Shown: positions 1 to 10,039 of the stretch, one piece after another
Layout: each line of letters starts with the position of its first letter
Position numbering within the stretch: position 1 is the first letter of the stretch
Assembly: GCA_039621445.1 (NCBI GenBank)
Contig: CP154954.1
Coordinates: 38,549,703-38,613,702, forward strand
DNA: 64,000 bases
Source: Euglena gracilis
Lineage: Eukaryota > Euglenida > Euglenophyceae > Euglenales
Direction: 5' to 3'
Notes under the pieces: generated by a model
The model's input: the letters and a program-made list of their open reading frames with translations, nothing else
What the model was told of the DNA's origin: nothing
The model's database searches: none
Position numbers and translations under genes: made by a program

Positions 1-104
1 CGGCAGCAAGATTTTAGTTGGCCCGGGAGGCAAGGAAAATCTCCAGGGGATTCCAAAAAATTTAGTGTTATTGATAGAGTTGTGTTCATACAATTTTTTA
101 CCGA

Positions 105-390
105 CCACCGAAAGGGAGGGGGGGGTCACTCCACTTTTCGAAAACCAGTCAGTCACTTTTTTCGGGAAACCAGTCAGTCACTACCCCCCCCCCCGGGGGG
201 GTCGGCCACTCTGGGATCCAAAGGAAACTTGATCAAAAACCAAAAATTTTCCGAAAAATTTCCAAAAATTTTCCGGCACCGGGTCACTTTGGTGGATTTT
301 TGCCCCCCCCCCCCCGGGGCGGGAGGGGGTCCGGGCCAAAAACCAGTCAGTCATTCCGGAAAAAACAGTCACCCCGGGGGGGGGGGGTGT
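105..390. repeat. C/G-tract dispersed repeat with CAGTCAGTCAC modules
   Basis: This stretch alternates C-runs and G-runs with several AACCAGTCAGTCACT modules and a segment reading GGTCACTTTGGTGG. Related pieces occur near 35050-35560, 39440-39620, 41220-41395 and 53040-53290, so it is a dispersed repeat family. No coding potential is visible: open frames here come from proline/glycine-coding homopolymers. Confidence 0.6.
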
Positions 391-394
391 CAGC

Positions 395-500
395 CAGGGG
401 TTAGGGGTTCAGCCTAACTTTAGGCCTAACTTGTACACCTAACAACCGTCTAGGCCCAAAGTTAGGCCAAACTCCCAACCCTAACCCTATTCCATCAATC
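395..500. repeat. Half copy of telomere-like palindromic repeat
   Basis: CCTAACTT, TTGTACACCTAACA and CCAACCCTAACCCTATTCCA match the inner part of the elements at 36702-36980 and 37367-37644. Only one arm is recognisable, so this looks like a truncated or decayed copy. Confidence 0.5.
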
Positions 501-509
501 CCAATTTTT

Positions 510-1310
510 TTGCGGACCCCCCCCTGGAGATTTAACTTGCCCTCCCCGGGGGGGGACAAGTGAAATCTTGCTGCCTTCCATTCACCCCCGCTGTTTCGGT
601 CCAGAAATGAAGCACGGTGCATTGCTGTGAATAGATGGATTTATTCACTTAATAAAAACCCGGCTTTCAGGGGGAGGCAGCACAATGCCCTGGCACAATT
701 TTTTGGGGCCCTCTAACACACTGCACAACACCTCCACTTTGTGGAGTCCTTGTCTGAGAGAGAAATAACCAATTTTAAGGCTTCAAAATTTAAAAAAAAT
801 GGTTTTGGTCCACTTGCGCAAATGCGCAAATGAACCATTCTTGTGATCATTTGCGCAACTGTGCAAGTGGCCCATTCAACGATCACAGCGATGTTCAAGG
901 GGGGGGGGGTCCAGCGGCACAGGGCAACATGGGAGAGGGAGCACCACAATTCTGTCTGTTGGTTGGCTTTGAAGTGGCCCTTTTGCGTAATTGTGCAAGT
1001 GGTCCACGTGCGCAAATGGACTTTGCATTTGCTGCTGTATGTCTGTCCCAGAGTGTCTCAACGCGAATGGGTGATGTGGTTTGCCTGCCACGGAACTCAA
1101 CTGGTTCTTTACCCCCTCCATCAACCGCAATTTCCAGAAGTCCGTTTCTAACTATCACATTTGTTTGTTGTGTGAAAATGCAGTGCTTTCGTGACCCACC
1201 TCAAAAACCTCCACAGGGTGCTGCACAACTTCAAAAAACATTCAAAAGGGTGGCCCGTCCTCCATTTACCGAACATGTACTCGCACATTGCAGTGCCGTT
1301 GTGCTCCAAT
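510..1310. other. Non-coding stretch with TGCGCAAATG modules
   Basis: No supported exon. Around 805-1020 the modules CACTTGCGCAAATG and TGTGCAAGTGG recur several times in both orientations, which suggests a small decayed repeat. The rest is unremarkable. Confidence 0.4.
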
Positions 1311-1312
1311 GT

Positions 1313-1844
1313 TGTGGGTGTGGGTTTGGGGGTGTGGGTGTGGGTGTGGGTGTGGGTGTGGGTGTGGGTGTGGGTGTGGGTGTGGGTGTACCTCCCCCCC
1401 TGTCTACGCACCGGAAAAGATGGGTAAGAACCGGGGGGGGGGGGGGTGCTTATTTTGCCAAAATATGGGTAAGAACCAGGGGGGCAGTGCTTAGACAAGG
1501 GGGAAAAATTGACTGCAAAAAAAAAATCCGGTGCTTCGCACCGAAAAGGAAAAATTCACCTTATTTTGGAAGTCCACTGTTGAACTTACACACATTTGGA
1601 TGCAGAAATCAGCAATACCACACCAAATCAGGTCTCAGAAGTTGCAGTCGAAATGTTTGAGAAATTTCCCTTAAAAAATGCACACAAAATAAACCTCCCC
1701 GTGACGATGACCAGATGGAAAAGATGGGTAAGAACCGGGGGGGGGGGGGTGCTTAGACAAGGGTGGTGCTTAGACAAGGGGGGGGGAGGTATTTGTGTGT
1801 GGTGTTCGTGTGGTGTTCGTGTGTGTGGGGTTGTGTGTGTGGTG

Positions 1845-1928
<84 letters not shown>

Positions 1929-1982
1929 TGTGTGTGTTTGTTGTGTGTGGTGTGTGTGTGTGTGTGTGGTGTGTGTGTGTGT

Positions 1983-2017
<35 letters not shown>

Positions 2018-2155
2018 TTGGTGGGTGGGTGTGGGTGGGTGGGTGGGTGGGTGGGTGGGTGTGTGGGTGGGTGGGTGGGTGTGTGGGTGGGTGGGTGGGT
2101 GTGTGGGTGGGTGGTGGGTGTGTGGGTGGGTGGGTGGGTGGGTGGGTGCGGGTGC
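1313..2155. repeat. GT-rich microsatellites
   Basis: (GTGTGG)n at 1313-1390; a long (GT)n from about 1850 to 2020, interrupted by single G insertions, passing into (GTGG)n/(GTGGGTGG)n to 2155. Between them (1430-1790) lie G-run elements repeating GATGGGTAAGAACCGGGG. The long open frames here in both directions are repeat translations. Confidence 0.9.
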
Positions 2156-2174
2156 CGCACCCACACCCGCACAC

Positions 2175-2222
2175 CCGGGGTGCAGGGTGGTCCCAGGATG
2201 CTGACGGTCATGTGAAGGCGAT
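2175..2222 (-). CDS. Possible small exon beside microsatellite
   Basis: On the minus strand TTTCTGATGCAG precedes about 48 nt that can be read RLHMTVSILGPPCTPG, followed by a GTGTGC donor that runs into the microsatellite. It could be a 3' exon of the transferase gene, downstream of the HNNCIKAG exon, but nothing but the borders supports it. Confidence 0.25.
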
Positions 2223-2259
2223 CTGCATCAGAAACCTCGTTACCAGTCACCCCCCCAAA

Positions 2260-3740
2260 TGATAAATCCCTGCTCATTGTGTGGGAACCCAAAAGTCGAA
2301 CCCAGGCTTCATTTCCAAACCCAAGGGACCTCCCAGGGAGGTATTCCGAGTCGTCAAAATGCAGGAAATGCCCAAAAACCCAACAGGACAGCAAATTTTT
2401 TGAGGAGAAAACCAAGGAATAAATTTTTGGATAAAAAAACGGAGCGAACGTCTACGGGAACTTGTAAACAGGAGTGTTATAAAGGGTTTGAAAAAAGTGG
2501 GTGCTGGCCAGTCTTTCACTGAGGTATTTGTGTCGTTTTGTGCAATTGCGTGAATTTCCCACTTTTTTATTTCTCAAGCTTCAGACTCAGTTTTTTGAAC
2601 CGCTGATGACTCCGCATGTGGATTGCCACCTTTTCCATGGGCGAAACCCAGGGAAAATGCACAATTTCAGTGTTTTTTTTGGTCCTCTGAAAAAGGGCGC
2701 CAAGTTGTGTTCCCCCCCCTGGGTTCACCCCAGGAAATAAGAAATTGCCCAAAAATAAACAGAAACTGCGGCTTTGTCCCCCACATTTCTTGTGTGGCAA
2801 CTGCACCAGATGATGTTCAAATTGGTTGGCTCCTGAGCCCCCTTCTGCACAAATAGCACCACGCAACAGCACAGAGTCACAACAGGAGTTTTTGCGAAGA
2901 TGGTGGCCAGCCGCAATCTGGAGAGTTATACGGCACCCTCCATTCATGCACACAAAGACAGAGGAGGAGGGAAGGGGAGGGGGAATTTTGTTCAAGTGCG
3001 GGGAGTAGCCATTACACGAGACAGATCCCCTCCTCGTCCAGCCACCACAACCATAGATTCACTTAGACCCAGTGGGGGCCATATTCTCCTGGCTCCCAAA
3101 CACTCCCACCATTTTTTTCAAAAACACACCCATGTATTACCCCCGGGGGGCCGGGGGGGGGGGTCCACCCACCCACCCACCCCAAACCTACCCAAAATCA
3201 GCCGAAACCCTTGAAAGGAAGAAACAAGAAGCTTATCTTCCCCAGACTGGCTGGGCCAGACATGGCACACCCCTGGGGGGGGGGGGGGTTCAGCAGCTCC
3301 AACCCACCCACGCACAGAAGACCCACCTACTCACCCCCTCCCAGGAGGAGGGGTCACGCAGGTGTTAAGTGAAGCCATGGACATAACCCAGCCTTCTTCT
3401 GCCGGGTCAGCTTGTTGGCCAGGCTCTTAAGCAGACTTTCATTTTAGACCCACAGGAAATCACCCCCACCTGCCAAGGGACTGGGGGGGGGGGGGGGCAA
3501 GAGAGGGAGTTGCAAAAAGGTCAAAAAACCAGACATTGAACTCATTTTCAGTCGTTCTGACCATACCCCCTGATTTCTGGGGCCCACAAATCTTCGGTTT
3601 TGCCACAAAAAAACCTAAAACAACCAATTTTCCATCATTTTGGCCTTTATTTTTCAATTTTACTTGTTTTGAAAAAAAATTGGCACCAGGTTATTTTTTG
3701 ACTGGACCCATTCCCAGGCCCCTGGAAGGCTCTTCCGCGG
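2260..3740. other. Non-coding, homopolymer-rich
   Basis: No exon could be supported. The stretch holds C-runs and G-runs at 2715, 3140-3180, 3275 and 3480 with A/T-rich filler. If the transferase gene ends at about 3.75 kb this is its 3' flank; if the small exon at 2.2 kb is real it is intron. Confidence 0.4.
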
Positions 3741-3746
3741 ACACCC

Positions 3747-3873
3747 GGCGAAGACCAGGGGGGGGGGTCTTCGGAAATGCAAGCCCGGCCTTGATGCAGT
3801 TGTTGTGCAGCGACATCTGCCCCGGCAGCACCGGCCGCAGCCCCCGGTAGGCGAAGGAGAAGAAGCCCCGCCG
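3747..3873 (-). CDS. Transferase exon with HNNCIKAG motif (C-terminal)
   Basis: After GGGGCCATCCAG the frame reads RRGFFSFAYRGLRPVLPGQM followed by SLHNNCIKAGLAFP. A late H-N-N-x-I-x-G motif closes the catalytic domain of many nucleotide-sugar transferases, where the His helps bind metal. Third positions are almost all G or C. The 3' border (GTGTCC) is uncertain because a hairpin of two CTTC/GAAG arms around a C-run sits there. Confidence 0.6.
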
Positions 3874-4032
3874 CTGGATGGCCCCGGCGGCACGCGCTGG
3901 GCCGCGGGGGGTCCCTCCGGGCACCCCAGCCTCTGCCCCCCCCCCCTTCGCGACAGGGGGTCAGGGGCCCTCCGGTCCGTTGATCAGGGGTGATCACTCG
4001 CCACAGGGCAGCCATTGGACGGGGGGGGGGGC

Positions 4033-4096
4033 AAAGTCTGTGTCCAAGGGGCAGTTGATCCGTTGGGGCATCGACGTGAACTCCGCGTGGCAGTTC
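4033..4096 (-). CDS. Transferase exon, Cys-containing
   Basis: A run of C then CAG is followed by a frame reading NCHAEFTSMPQRINCPLDTD. It lies just upstream of the HNNCIKAG exon in gene order, as expected for the segment before the final motif. The exon runs into an 11-C tract, so its 3' end is not resolved. Confidence 0.5.
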
Positions 4097-4379
4097 CTGC
4101 CCCCCCCCCGCCCGCTGCGAGGCTGGCTTCAACCCTCATTGCACCACAAGTTGGCAAACTGGCTTGCAATAACACAGACCGGAGGCCAACGCACTGGGGC
4201 GGGGGTCGCTGCCACATTCTGGTTTCATAGTTTCCCGGAGTATGGTTTCTCGGCTGTGTACCTCCCTCCCTCCCCCCTCTCCCCTCTCTTCTTTCTCAAC
4301 GTGCACATTTTGTATATGTGGGTTTTTTCAATTTGTGGAATACGTGGAATGGATATAAACGAAGGTATTGATGGCATAC

Positions 4380-4417
4380 CTTCGAGGCCAGTGAGGACAT
4401 GCCCCGGCGACACCCTT
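4380..4417 (-). CDS. Possible 38-nt mini-exon
   Basis: Poly(C) plus CAG at the 5' side and a clean AAG|GTATGCC donor at the 3' side frame 38 nt. The frame is unknown: readings EGCRRGMSSLASK or GVAGACPHWPR are possible. Supported only by its two good borders. Confidence 0.35.
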
Positions 4418-4453
4418 CTGGGGGGGGGGGGGGCGGTCCCCAGACGGACAGAC

Positions 4454-4553
4454 CAAAACTGTGCCTGTGGTGCGGCGGGCCCCCGGCCGTCCACCGCGCC
4501 ATTCGCCGCCGTCATCTGCGGCCAGAACCGGACCTCCAGCGACGCCGTGGACG
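4454..4553 (-). CDS. Transferase exon
   Basis: CACTTCACCGCCCCAG is a strong acceptor; the frame then reads STASLEVRFWPQMTAANGAV with about 90% G/C at third positions, whereas one alternative frame is stopped. A donor GTCTGT ends it. On the plus strand just beyond its 5' side begins the gypsy fragment at 4636. Confidence 0.5.
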
Positions 4554-4635
4554 CTGGGGCGGTGAAGTGGCACGTCGTCGCGTTGCGCCGGCCGTGGGGC
4601 GGCCCCCGCCCCCACCCACCCACCCACCCATGCAC

Positions 4636-5116
4636 CCAGTGACCATGAGAGCCTTCAACACTGGTATACCGAGGATCTGAACAAAGCCATGTCATCCGTA
4701 GGCCGAAGATGCCGATGGCATGAATTTTTAAGCCAGTTCAACCTAGTGGTTGTATATACCGCTGGCCATACACAAAAAGTAGCAGACCCGCTTAGTCGAG
4801 CACCCTGGCATTACCCCGGTAACCCGGATGAAGGTGATGCCACCTTTCATGGAAGCCAAGAGGCTGATGAATATGCACGTCGATATGACGCAGCCGACGA
4901 TATGTTGGATTCTTTTCCCGTTTCATCGATTTTTCGTTCGCTGCCAGTCTCTCCTATAAGGGGGAGAAGGCGGCGAGGCCGCACACCTGGTCCCGGTCGC
5001 ATTACGCGATCGGAATCTCCTTCCCCCCTCTTCTTTCGCGAATGGGATTATTCCCATGACCCTGTATATAGCACGATAGTGCACAGACTGCGCAATGGCG
5101 AAGTTGTACATAATTA
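4636..5116 (+). pseudogene. gypsy RNase H C-terminal part and linker
   Basis: Open frame through RNase H end to NGEVVHNYK, where the nested element interrupts. The H-x-Q-x-VAD-x-LSR ending is diagnostic of Ty3/gypsy RNase H; the upstream catalytic part and reverse transcriptase are missing. Confidence 0.8.
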
Positions 5117-5646
5117 TAAACCCCCCCCAAATATAAGAAACCCATTTCTTATATTTGGGTGTCGGCCGATCGGCCCAAAGGGTTTCTTATACTTGGGGGT
5201 TTCTTATATTTGGGTGTCGAAGGCCGGCCCCAAGGGTTTCTTATAAATGGAACTTTTTCTTCCTTCGGTTCCTTCATATAATTTCTTTCGTGTGACCACT
5301 GTGTGTAGGATTGTCCTCATATTTGACAGCCATTCAAACAGTGGGGAAGGGGGTCGTGAAACGGACAGGTGTTTCCAAAAAGCAGTTGCTTCTGAACTCT
5401 TGCTTTGCAAAGAAGCAATAGACTAGATTGGCTTCATCTTTGTGTTGATCGTGCCTTGAGATTTGCTGTGACCCATGGTGAAAATGAGGGGTTTATTATA
5501 TTTGGATTGGCGTCCAACAGCCCAGGGGTTTCTTATATTTGGGGGTTTCTCATATTTTGGTGTCGGCTGAAAATCAGCCAAAGGGTTTCTTATATTTGGG
5601 GGTTTCTTATAGTGAGGGGTTTCTTATATTTGGGGGGGGGTTTACC
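5117..5646. mobile_element. TIR element nested in the gypsy integrase
   Basis: Ends are inverted repeats: AAACCCCCCCCAAATATAAG on the left and TCTTATATTTGGGGGGGGG plus TTT on the right. Inside are further GGGTTTCTTATATTTGGG modules. It separates NGEVVHNYK from LVYRDDAGYKYCIPRDL, which should be nearly contiguous in the retroelement, so it inserted after the retroelement. No transposase is encoded. It belongs to the C-run/G-run element group. Confidence 0.7.
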
Positions 5647-6990
5647 CTTTCCCTTTTACGGTTGGTTTACCGCGATGATGCGGGATATAAATATTGTATA
5701 CCCCGTGACTTGGTTGATGAAGTACTTTTGTGTTATCACAACCAAGGTCACCCTGGGGCCCCCAAACTTCTTTCTTTGGTGGGTCGCAGGTACTGTACAA
5801 CCCTGAAAGAAAACGATTTGCATTCGCGCTGCTTGCAAATTTCGCAACGGTTCCAAATTTGTCAAGCGCTAAAACCGCGCAGAGGTACCCCCCCCTGGTA
5901 CGCTGGACTGTTTCCCCGTACCCCCTGACATTTTTACGTCCCTCTGCATGGATTTTCTGGAATTAGAACCTTGCAAAGGATCAGACGGCAAAATTTACGA
6001 TTATGTTTTTGTTGTCGTCTGTAGGCTGAGTGGTTACATAGTAGCCATTCCATGCCAAAAGGCAGGGTTGACCGCGCAAATTTTAGCGCAGATATTTATG
6101 GAGAAGTGTATCTGCCTAATGGGCTTACCGAATGAGATTGTCAGTGATCAAGATCATTTGATCTCCTCTCGATTCTTCACAACCCTATGTGGTTTACTGG
6201 GAATCGAACAGCATTTTTCCATTATATTGCCCGAAGGGCAATGGCCGCGCCGAGGCAGCAGTGAAAGCTGTTGTAAATATGCTCCGTCTTCAACTGGCTG
6301 ATTCGCGCAAGGCCTGGGTCCAGGTTTTGCCATGGTCCCTCTTTTATATAAACACCCTACCGGGTTTAGTTTTACCCCACTCCCCATACAAAATTGTTTT
6401 CGGGTGAGATCCCCCAGCAATTGGTGATATACCATCAGAGAGACCAGCTCGAAGTAGCGTAACCTGTGAGACATGGTTCTCTGAGGTAGAGTCTCTCAGA
6501 ACTACTGTTCAGAAACGCATTACTGACATCCATTCTCAAAAGAGAAATAAATTTTTACAAGAATTCAAATCACCTGGCTATAGTGCTGGTGATCGCGTAT
6601 GGGTTCGGAATAGCCGAATCCGTATGCAGGCTTCCAAGCTAGACCCCCTCTGGCTCGGGCCCTGTGAAATTCTCGAACGCGTTGGTAACAGTGGCCGCTA
6701 TAGGGTGGCACTGCCCAACGGGATCGAGGATGTTCACATGGATGATTTCAAGCCATATCTTTCCCCGCCTAATGGCAAAGCACTACCGTGCCTTTATTTC
6801 AAGCCCCGTTCCAAGTTACCCGAAACGGATGATTTTGTGGTGGACAATATTCTCGATCACAAAATTGATCGAGGAGTACATTACTGGAAGGTCAGATGGA
6901 AAGGCTATGGGCCAGAGGAGGATACCTGGGAGCCAGCCTCCAGTTTTATTGGTTATGTCCAACAGGACTGGAAGCTGTGGAATAAAAGAA
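5647..6990 (+). pseudogene. gypsy integrase with chromodomain
   Basis: The zinc-binding region reads CYHNQGHPGAPKLL. The core has MDFLEL (first Asp), SDQD (second Asp) and GNGRAEAAVKAVVN (Glu), then IVFG, a TGA at 6405, and [13 protein letters not shown] continuing in the same frame. A +1 shift near 6230 separates the second Asp from the Glu. From 6590 the frame encodes [21 protein letters not shown] and a chromodomain ([33 protein letters not shown]), which in chromoviruses steers integration to marked chromatin. Confidence 0.8.
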
Positions 6991-7029
6991 CCCTACTTCC
7001 CCCACCCCCTCCGGGGGTGGGGGAAGTGG

Positions 7030-7115
7030 CCTGGGGGCGGGGGCCGGCGGGGGGCGGCGCAGAAGGCGCGGTTGTAGAGCGGCTGGTCATCGGTGGTCAC
7101 CCGGCCGGCGTCCAC
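7030..7115 (-). CDS. Transferase exon with TTDDQPLYN motif
   Basis: Minus-strand frame [20 protein letters not shown] with nearly every third position G or C. A T-D-D-Q-x-x-x-N block is typical of nucleotide-sugar transferases of the Nucleotid_trans type and falls between FNAG and HNN here, as expected. Borders are weak: AG|GTGG at the 5' side and a palindromic CCCCCACCCCC/GGGGGTGGGGG at 7000-7024 near the 3' side. Confidence 0.55.
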
Positions 7116-7984
7116 CTCCCCGGCACGGCCCCTTCCCTTCCCCCCCCCCCCGGATCCGAGGGGGAGGCGGGGGCCGGGGGGCGTTGGGGATGGGCCTCGG
7201 AGCGCAAGGGGTCGGCTGACAAAGGAGAGGGGGAGGGGCGGCAAACCGAAACGAAAAGGCACTGGCCATGCGAGGCGATGGATGACATCGTCAGGCCGAC
7301 GACACCTGGCGGTTGTGCTTCCACCACTTTTTTTTCCAATTACGCTTCCGTGTACGTTATTTTCGGTTTGGGTTGTTCTTTCATTGAGTCTCCTTGGGCC
7401 AGAAAAAAAGTGGGCATCTCCAGTACCAAGTTCCAAAAATGCGAAAACTGGTGTATTTTATCGAACCTTTTTGTTCATTTTGGCAGATCTGCCTCCTGGG
7501 TTTTGCTACACAAGAGGGTTGATGAAGGGTCAACACAGAATCCCACCCCGACCCTAGACAAAACGGTGCAGACACCCAGGGCCAGGGCGTTCCTAAATCA
7601 ACAACATCAGCTGAACTCCAAGGGGAAACGGTCGAAAAAACGGGTATTCCTCGGCAAAAGCAGTGCGACATTGGAAAAGAAATTGATTCCTAGCACCCTT
7701 GGGCTTAGGCGGCGCTAATTGCCCAACCAATTTTTGCGGGTTTTTTTTGACGTTTTTTGAGTGTTTTAAAACCCCCATAAAAGGGCACAAAAATTCAGGC
7801 TGAGAGGTGTGTGTGGCAGCTTTTGGCAAAAATTTTCGGACGTGGTTTTGCGCGGTTATCCGCCTAAACAATTTCCGACTGTGTGTGAATTGTGTGACTT
7901 GGGTGTGTATTAGAACTATTTGAAATGGGTTCAAAAACACTGACTTTGAACAGGTGTGAAACGGGGACCATGGTTTATGTTATT

Positions 7985-8255
7985 ACCCCCCCCCCTATGT
8001 CCAATGACCGGTAACCTCTGTCCTCTGACCGGGGGGTTGGTCGTTGGACATAGGGTAGTGACCAAAAAGGTGTCCTCTGACCGGGGGGTGGTCGTTGGAC
8101 ATGGGGTCAAAAGAAAGTTGGTGGGTACCCGGGTCCCTACCCACCCAAAAATGCCCAAATTTTCCCTTCCGGCGCATTGCGCCGAAAATTTTGGGCAATT
8201 TTGACAAATTTTTGTCCAAAAAGTGTCAAAAATGGCACTTTGGCCAAATTTTTGG
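7985..8255. mobile_element. R1 element, copy a (3' truncated)
   Basis: Starts ACCCCCCCCCCTATGTCC AATGACC and shares its body with 9619-10031, including GTCCTCTGACCGG modules and the small hairpin GGCGCATTGCGCC. It stops where the segmental duplication copy begins (about 8250). Confidence 0.7.
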
Positions 8256-9620
8256 CCCAGCCTGTGCCCCAAATGGGTAAAGCAGCCGGGAAAAAACGGA
8301 CAACATGTGCGAATGCATTGACAAAAAAAATTACCACAAAAAAAAACATTTACCAACAGCGCTCCTCCATTCCGTCCTGCTGTGGTATATGGAGGGTTCC
8401 TGTGTACGGAAGAAGCTGGACTTCTGGGGACATCCCACCCAGCAGATTTAAAAGGAGAGGGGGGTCAGCACCAGGCTGTTTTTTACCAACCCCGGGTGGA
8501 GGGGGGGGGGTCCGGAGTGCCTTGGGGTGCCTGCCCAGGCAGGCACCCCCCCCGGGGGGGGATCGGCACCCGACTAAAAAAAAAACAGCCTGGTCGGCCC
8601 CAGGAGGGTCAGAAACAACTTAATGCTGAAAAAAATAGGGGGCAAACCCCCCACGCCAAATCCCACCCCCCCCAAAGTCCCCAGTCCCATCCGTCTCCTT
8701 GTGAGAAGGCCCGGCTGGGGCATCCAGTGCAGCGATGACGTAGTGAGGCAGCTGGAGCTTCTCCAGGTTGCAGGCGAAATTCAACACGAAATGGCCACAA
8801 CCCCCTGCCCCTCTCGGCCCACCCCCCAGGAGAGGAAAATGCCGGCCCATCACATTCAACATGGCACGGCACTCAGGTATTCGTTTAAATACCCATCTGT
8901 CTGTGGTGCAGGTCTGCCGGTAAACCCGCCCCCCCCCTAATAAAAATGCGGGGCCGCTACAAGCGCAGGGTCCAAATAAAAGCGCACCCCCCCCGTCGTC
9001 GAAGGCGGCGGTCCATTACAAGCACCCCCCCCCATTTTGACAGGATTTTTGAAGGAAATCAACAAAAATTGGGCAGGGAGGGTCAAAATAGAAGCGCCGC
9101 CCCCAGAGGTAGCAGTCCGCCATCAGCGCACCCACACTTCTATCAGGGAGGGGGGGTTTACAACAAAAAGCAACAAAAGTCTCAAAATAAACACGTCATT
9201 GGTCGTATCAAACCTAATGTGGAGGCGATGCTGGTGCCATGAATTCTCTTCCCGTTGTTCTGGGGGTTAAAAGGGAATTAAACACACAGGGTGATAGTGC
9301 TGATAGGGCTAATGGCGCTGAAAGGGTGATAGAAATGGGCAAATAAGAAAATGAAATCCAATTTGATAACTCTGCCGTGATGTGGACATGGACACTGCAG
9401 GGACATTGTTCCCAACCTTGAATCTAGGGATGACAATTCACATCATGGTTATCTGTGTGTTCGCACGCATGGGCGTCCGTGTGCGTGCGTGCGTGCGTGT
9501 GTGCGTAATGTGTCTGTGCATGGGCGTGTGTGTGCGCGCACGTGTGTGTTTGTGTGTGTATGTGCGTGTGCGCGCGTGTGTGCGCATGAATGCGTGTGTG
9601 TGGGCGTGTGCTGAATTTTA
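8245..9620. repeat. Segmental duplication, copy A
   Basis: Near-identical to 17468-19416, with the same AACATGTGCGAATGCATTGA start, the same transferase-like exon and the same GTGCGTGCGTGC microsatellite end. Copy A lacks a 594-bp block present in B. Its right end is cut by the R1 element at 9619. Confidence 0.85.
8667..8804 (-). pseudogene. Duplicate of transferase exon (LNFACNLEKL)
   Basis: Same exon as 17871-18007: CGHFVLNFACNLEKLQLPHY then VIAALDAPAGPSH, with intact acceptor and donor. Here it lies between the FNAGLFF exon (12.5 kb) and the TTDDQ exon (7.1 kb), out of order for the catalytic domain, so it is probably skipped or dead. It is one base longer in the terminal G-run than the other copy. 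Confidence 0.55.
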
Positions 9621-10031
9621 CCCCCCCCCCCTATGTCCAATGACCGGTAACCTCTGTCCTCTGACCGGGGGGTTGGTCGTTGGACATAGGGTAGTGACCA
9701 AAAAGGTGTCCTCTGACCGGGGGGTGGTCGTTGGACATGGGGTCAAAAGAAAGTTGGTGGGTACCCGGGTCCCTACCCACCCAAAAATGCCCAAATTTTC
9801 CCTTCCGGCGCTTTGCGCCGAAAATTTTGGGCAATTTTGACAAATTTTTGTCCAAAAAGTGTCAAAAATGGCATTTTGGCCAAATTTTTGGCCAATTTTT
9901 GGGCAAAATTTTTCGCCCCGGCGCTTCATGCCGGGACCAAAAAATTGGCCAAACCTCCGAAAAGGTGTCCTCTGACCGGGGGGGTGGTCATTGGACATAG
10001 GGGGGTCGTTGGACATAGGGGGGGGGGTAAC
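9619..10031. mobile_element. R1 element, copy b (complete)
   Basis: About 410 bp. Left end TTACCCCCCCCCCTATGTCC AATGACC, right end GGTCATTGGACATAGG with GGGGGGTAA: inverted terminal repeats. Inside are repeats of TGTCCTCTGACCGG, GGTCGTTGGACAT and the hairpin GGCGCTTTGCGCC. No open frame of a transposase. It sits exactly at the right edge of duplication copy A. Confidence 0.75.
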
Positions 10032-10039
10032 GGTATTTG

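Larger units (their letters stand above)
4636..6990 (+). mobile_element. Ty3/gypsy chromodomain retroelement, truncated and decayed
   Basis: Plus-strand pol fragment. It starts inside the end of RNase H (DHESLQHWYTEDLN, RWHEFLSQFN, VADPLSRAPW), is broken by a nested element (5117-5646), then continues with integrase and a C-terminal chromodomain. There are a frameshift near 6230 and an in-frame TGA at 6405-6407 where FG-x-DPP is expected. No gag, protease, reverse transcriptase or LTR is present; both edges abut GC-rich exon islands of the minus-strand gene. The RNase H wording (RWHEFLSQFN, DPLSRAPW) resembles elements I know from algae and dinoflagellates. It is dead, and lies antisense in an intron. 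Confidence 0.85.

Noticed and set aside
1628-2415. Long open frames made of His/Thr/Pro or Cys/Val/Gly repeats
   Set aside because: Translations of GT and GTGG microsatellites; all frames on both strands are open.
6990-7718. Extension of the gypsy frame beyond the chromodomain
   Set aside because: After WNK the frame enters antisense exon sequence and C-runs unrelated to the retroelement.
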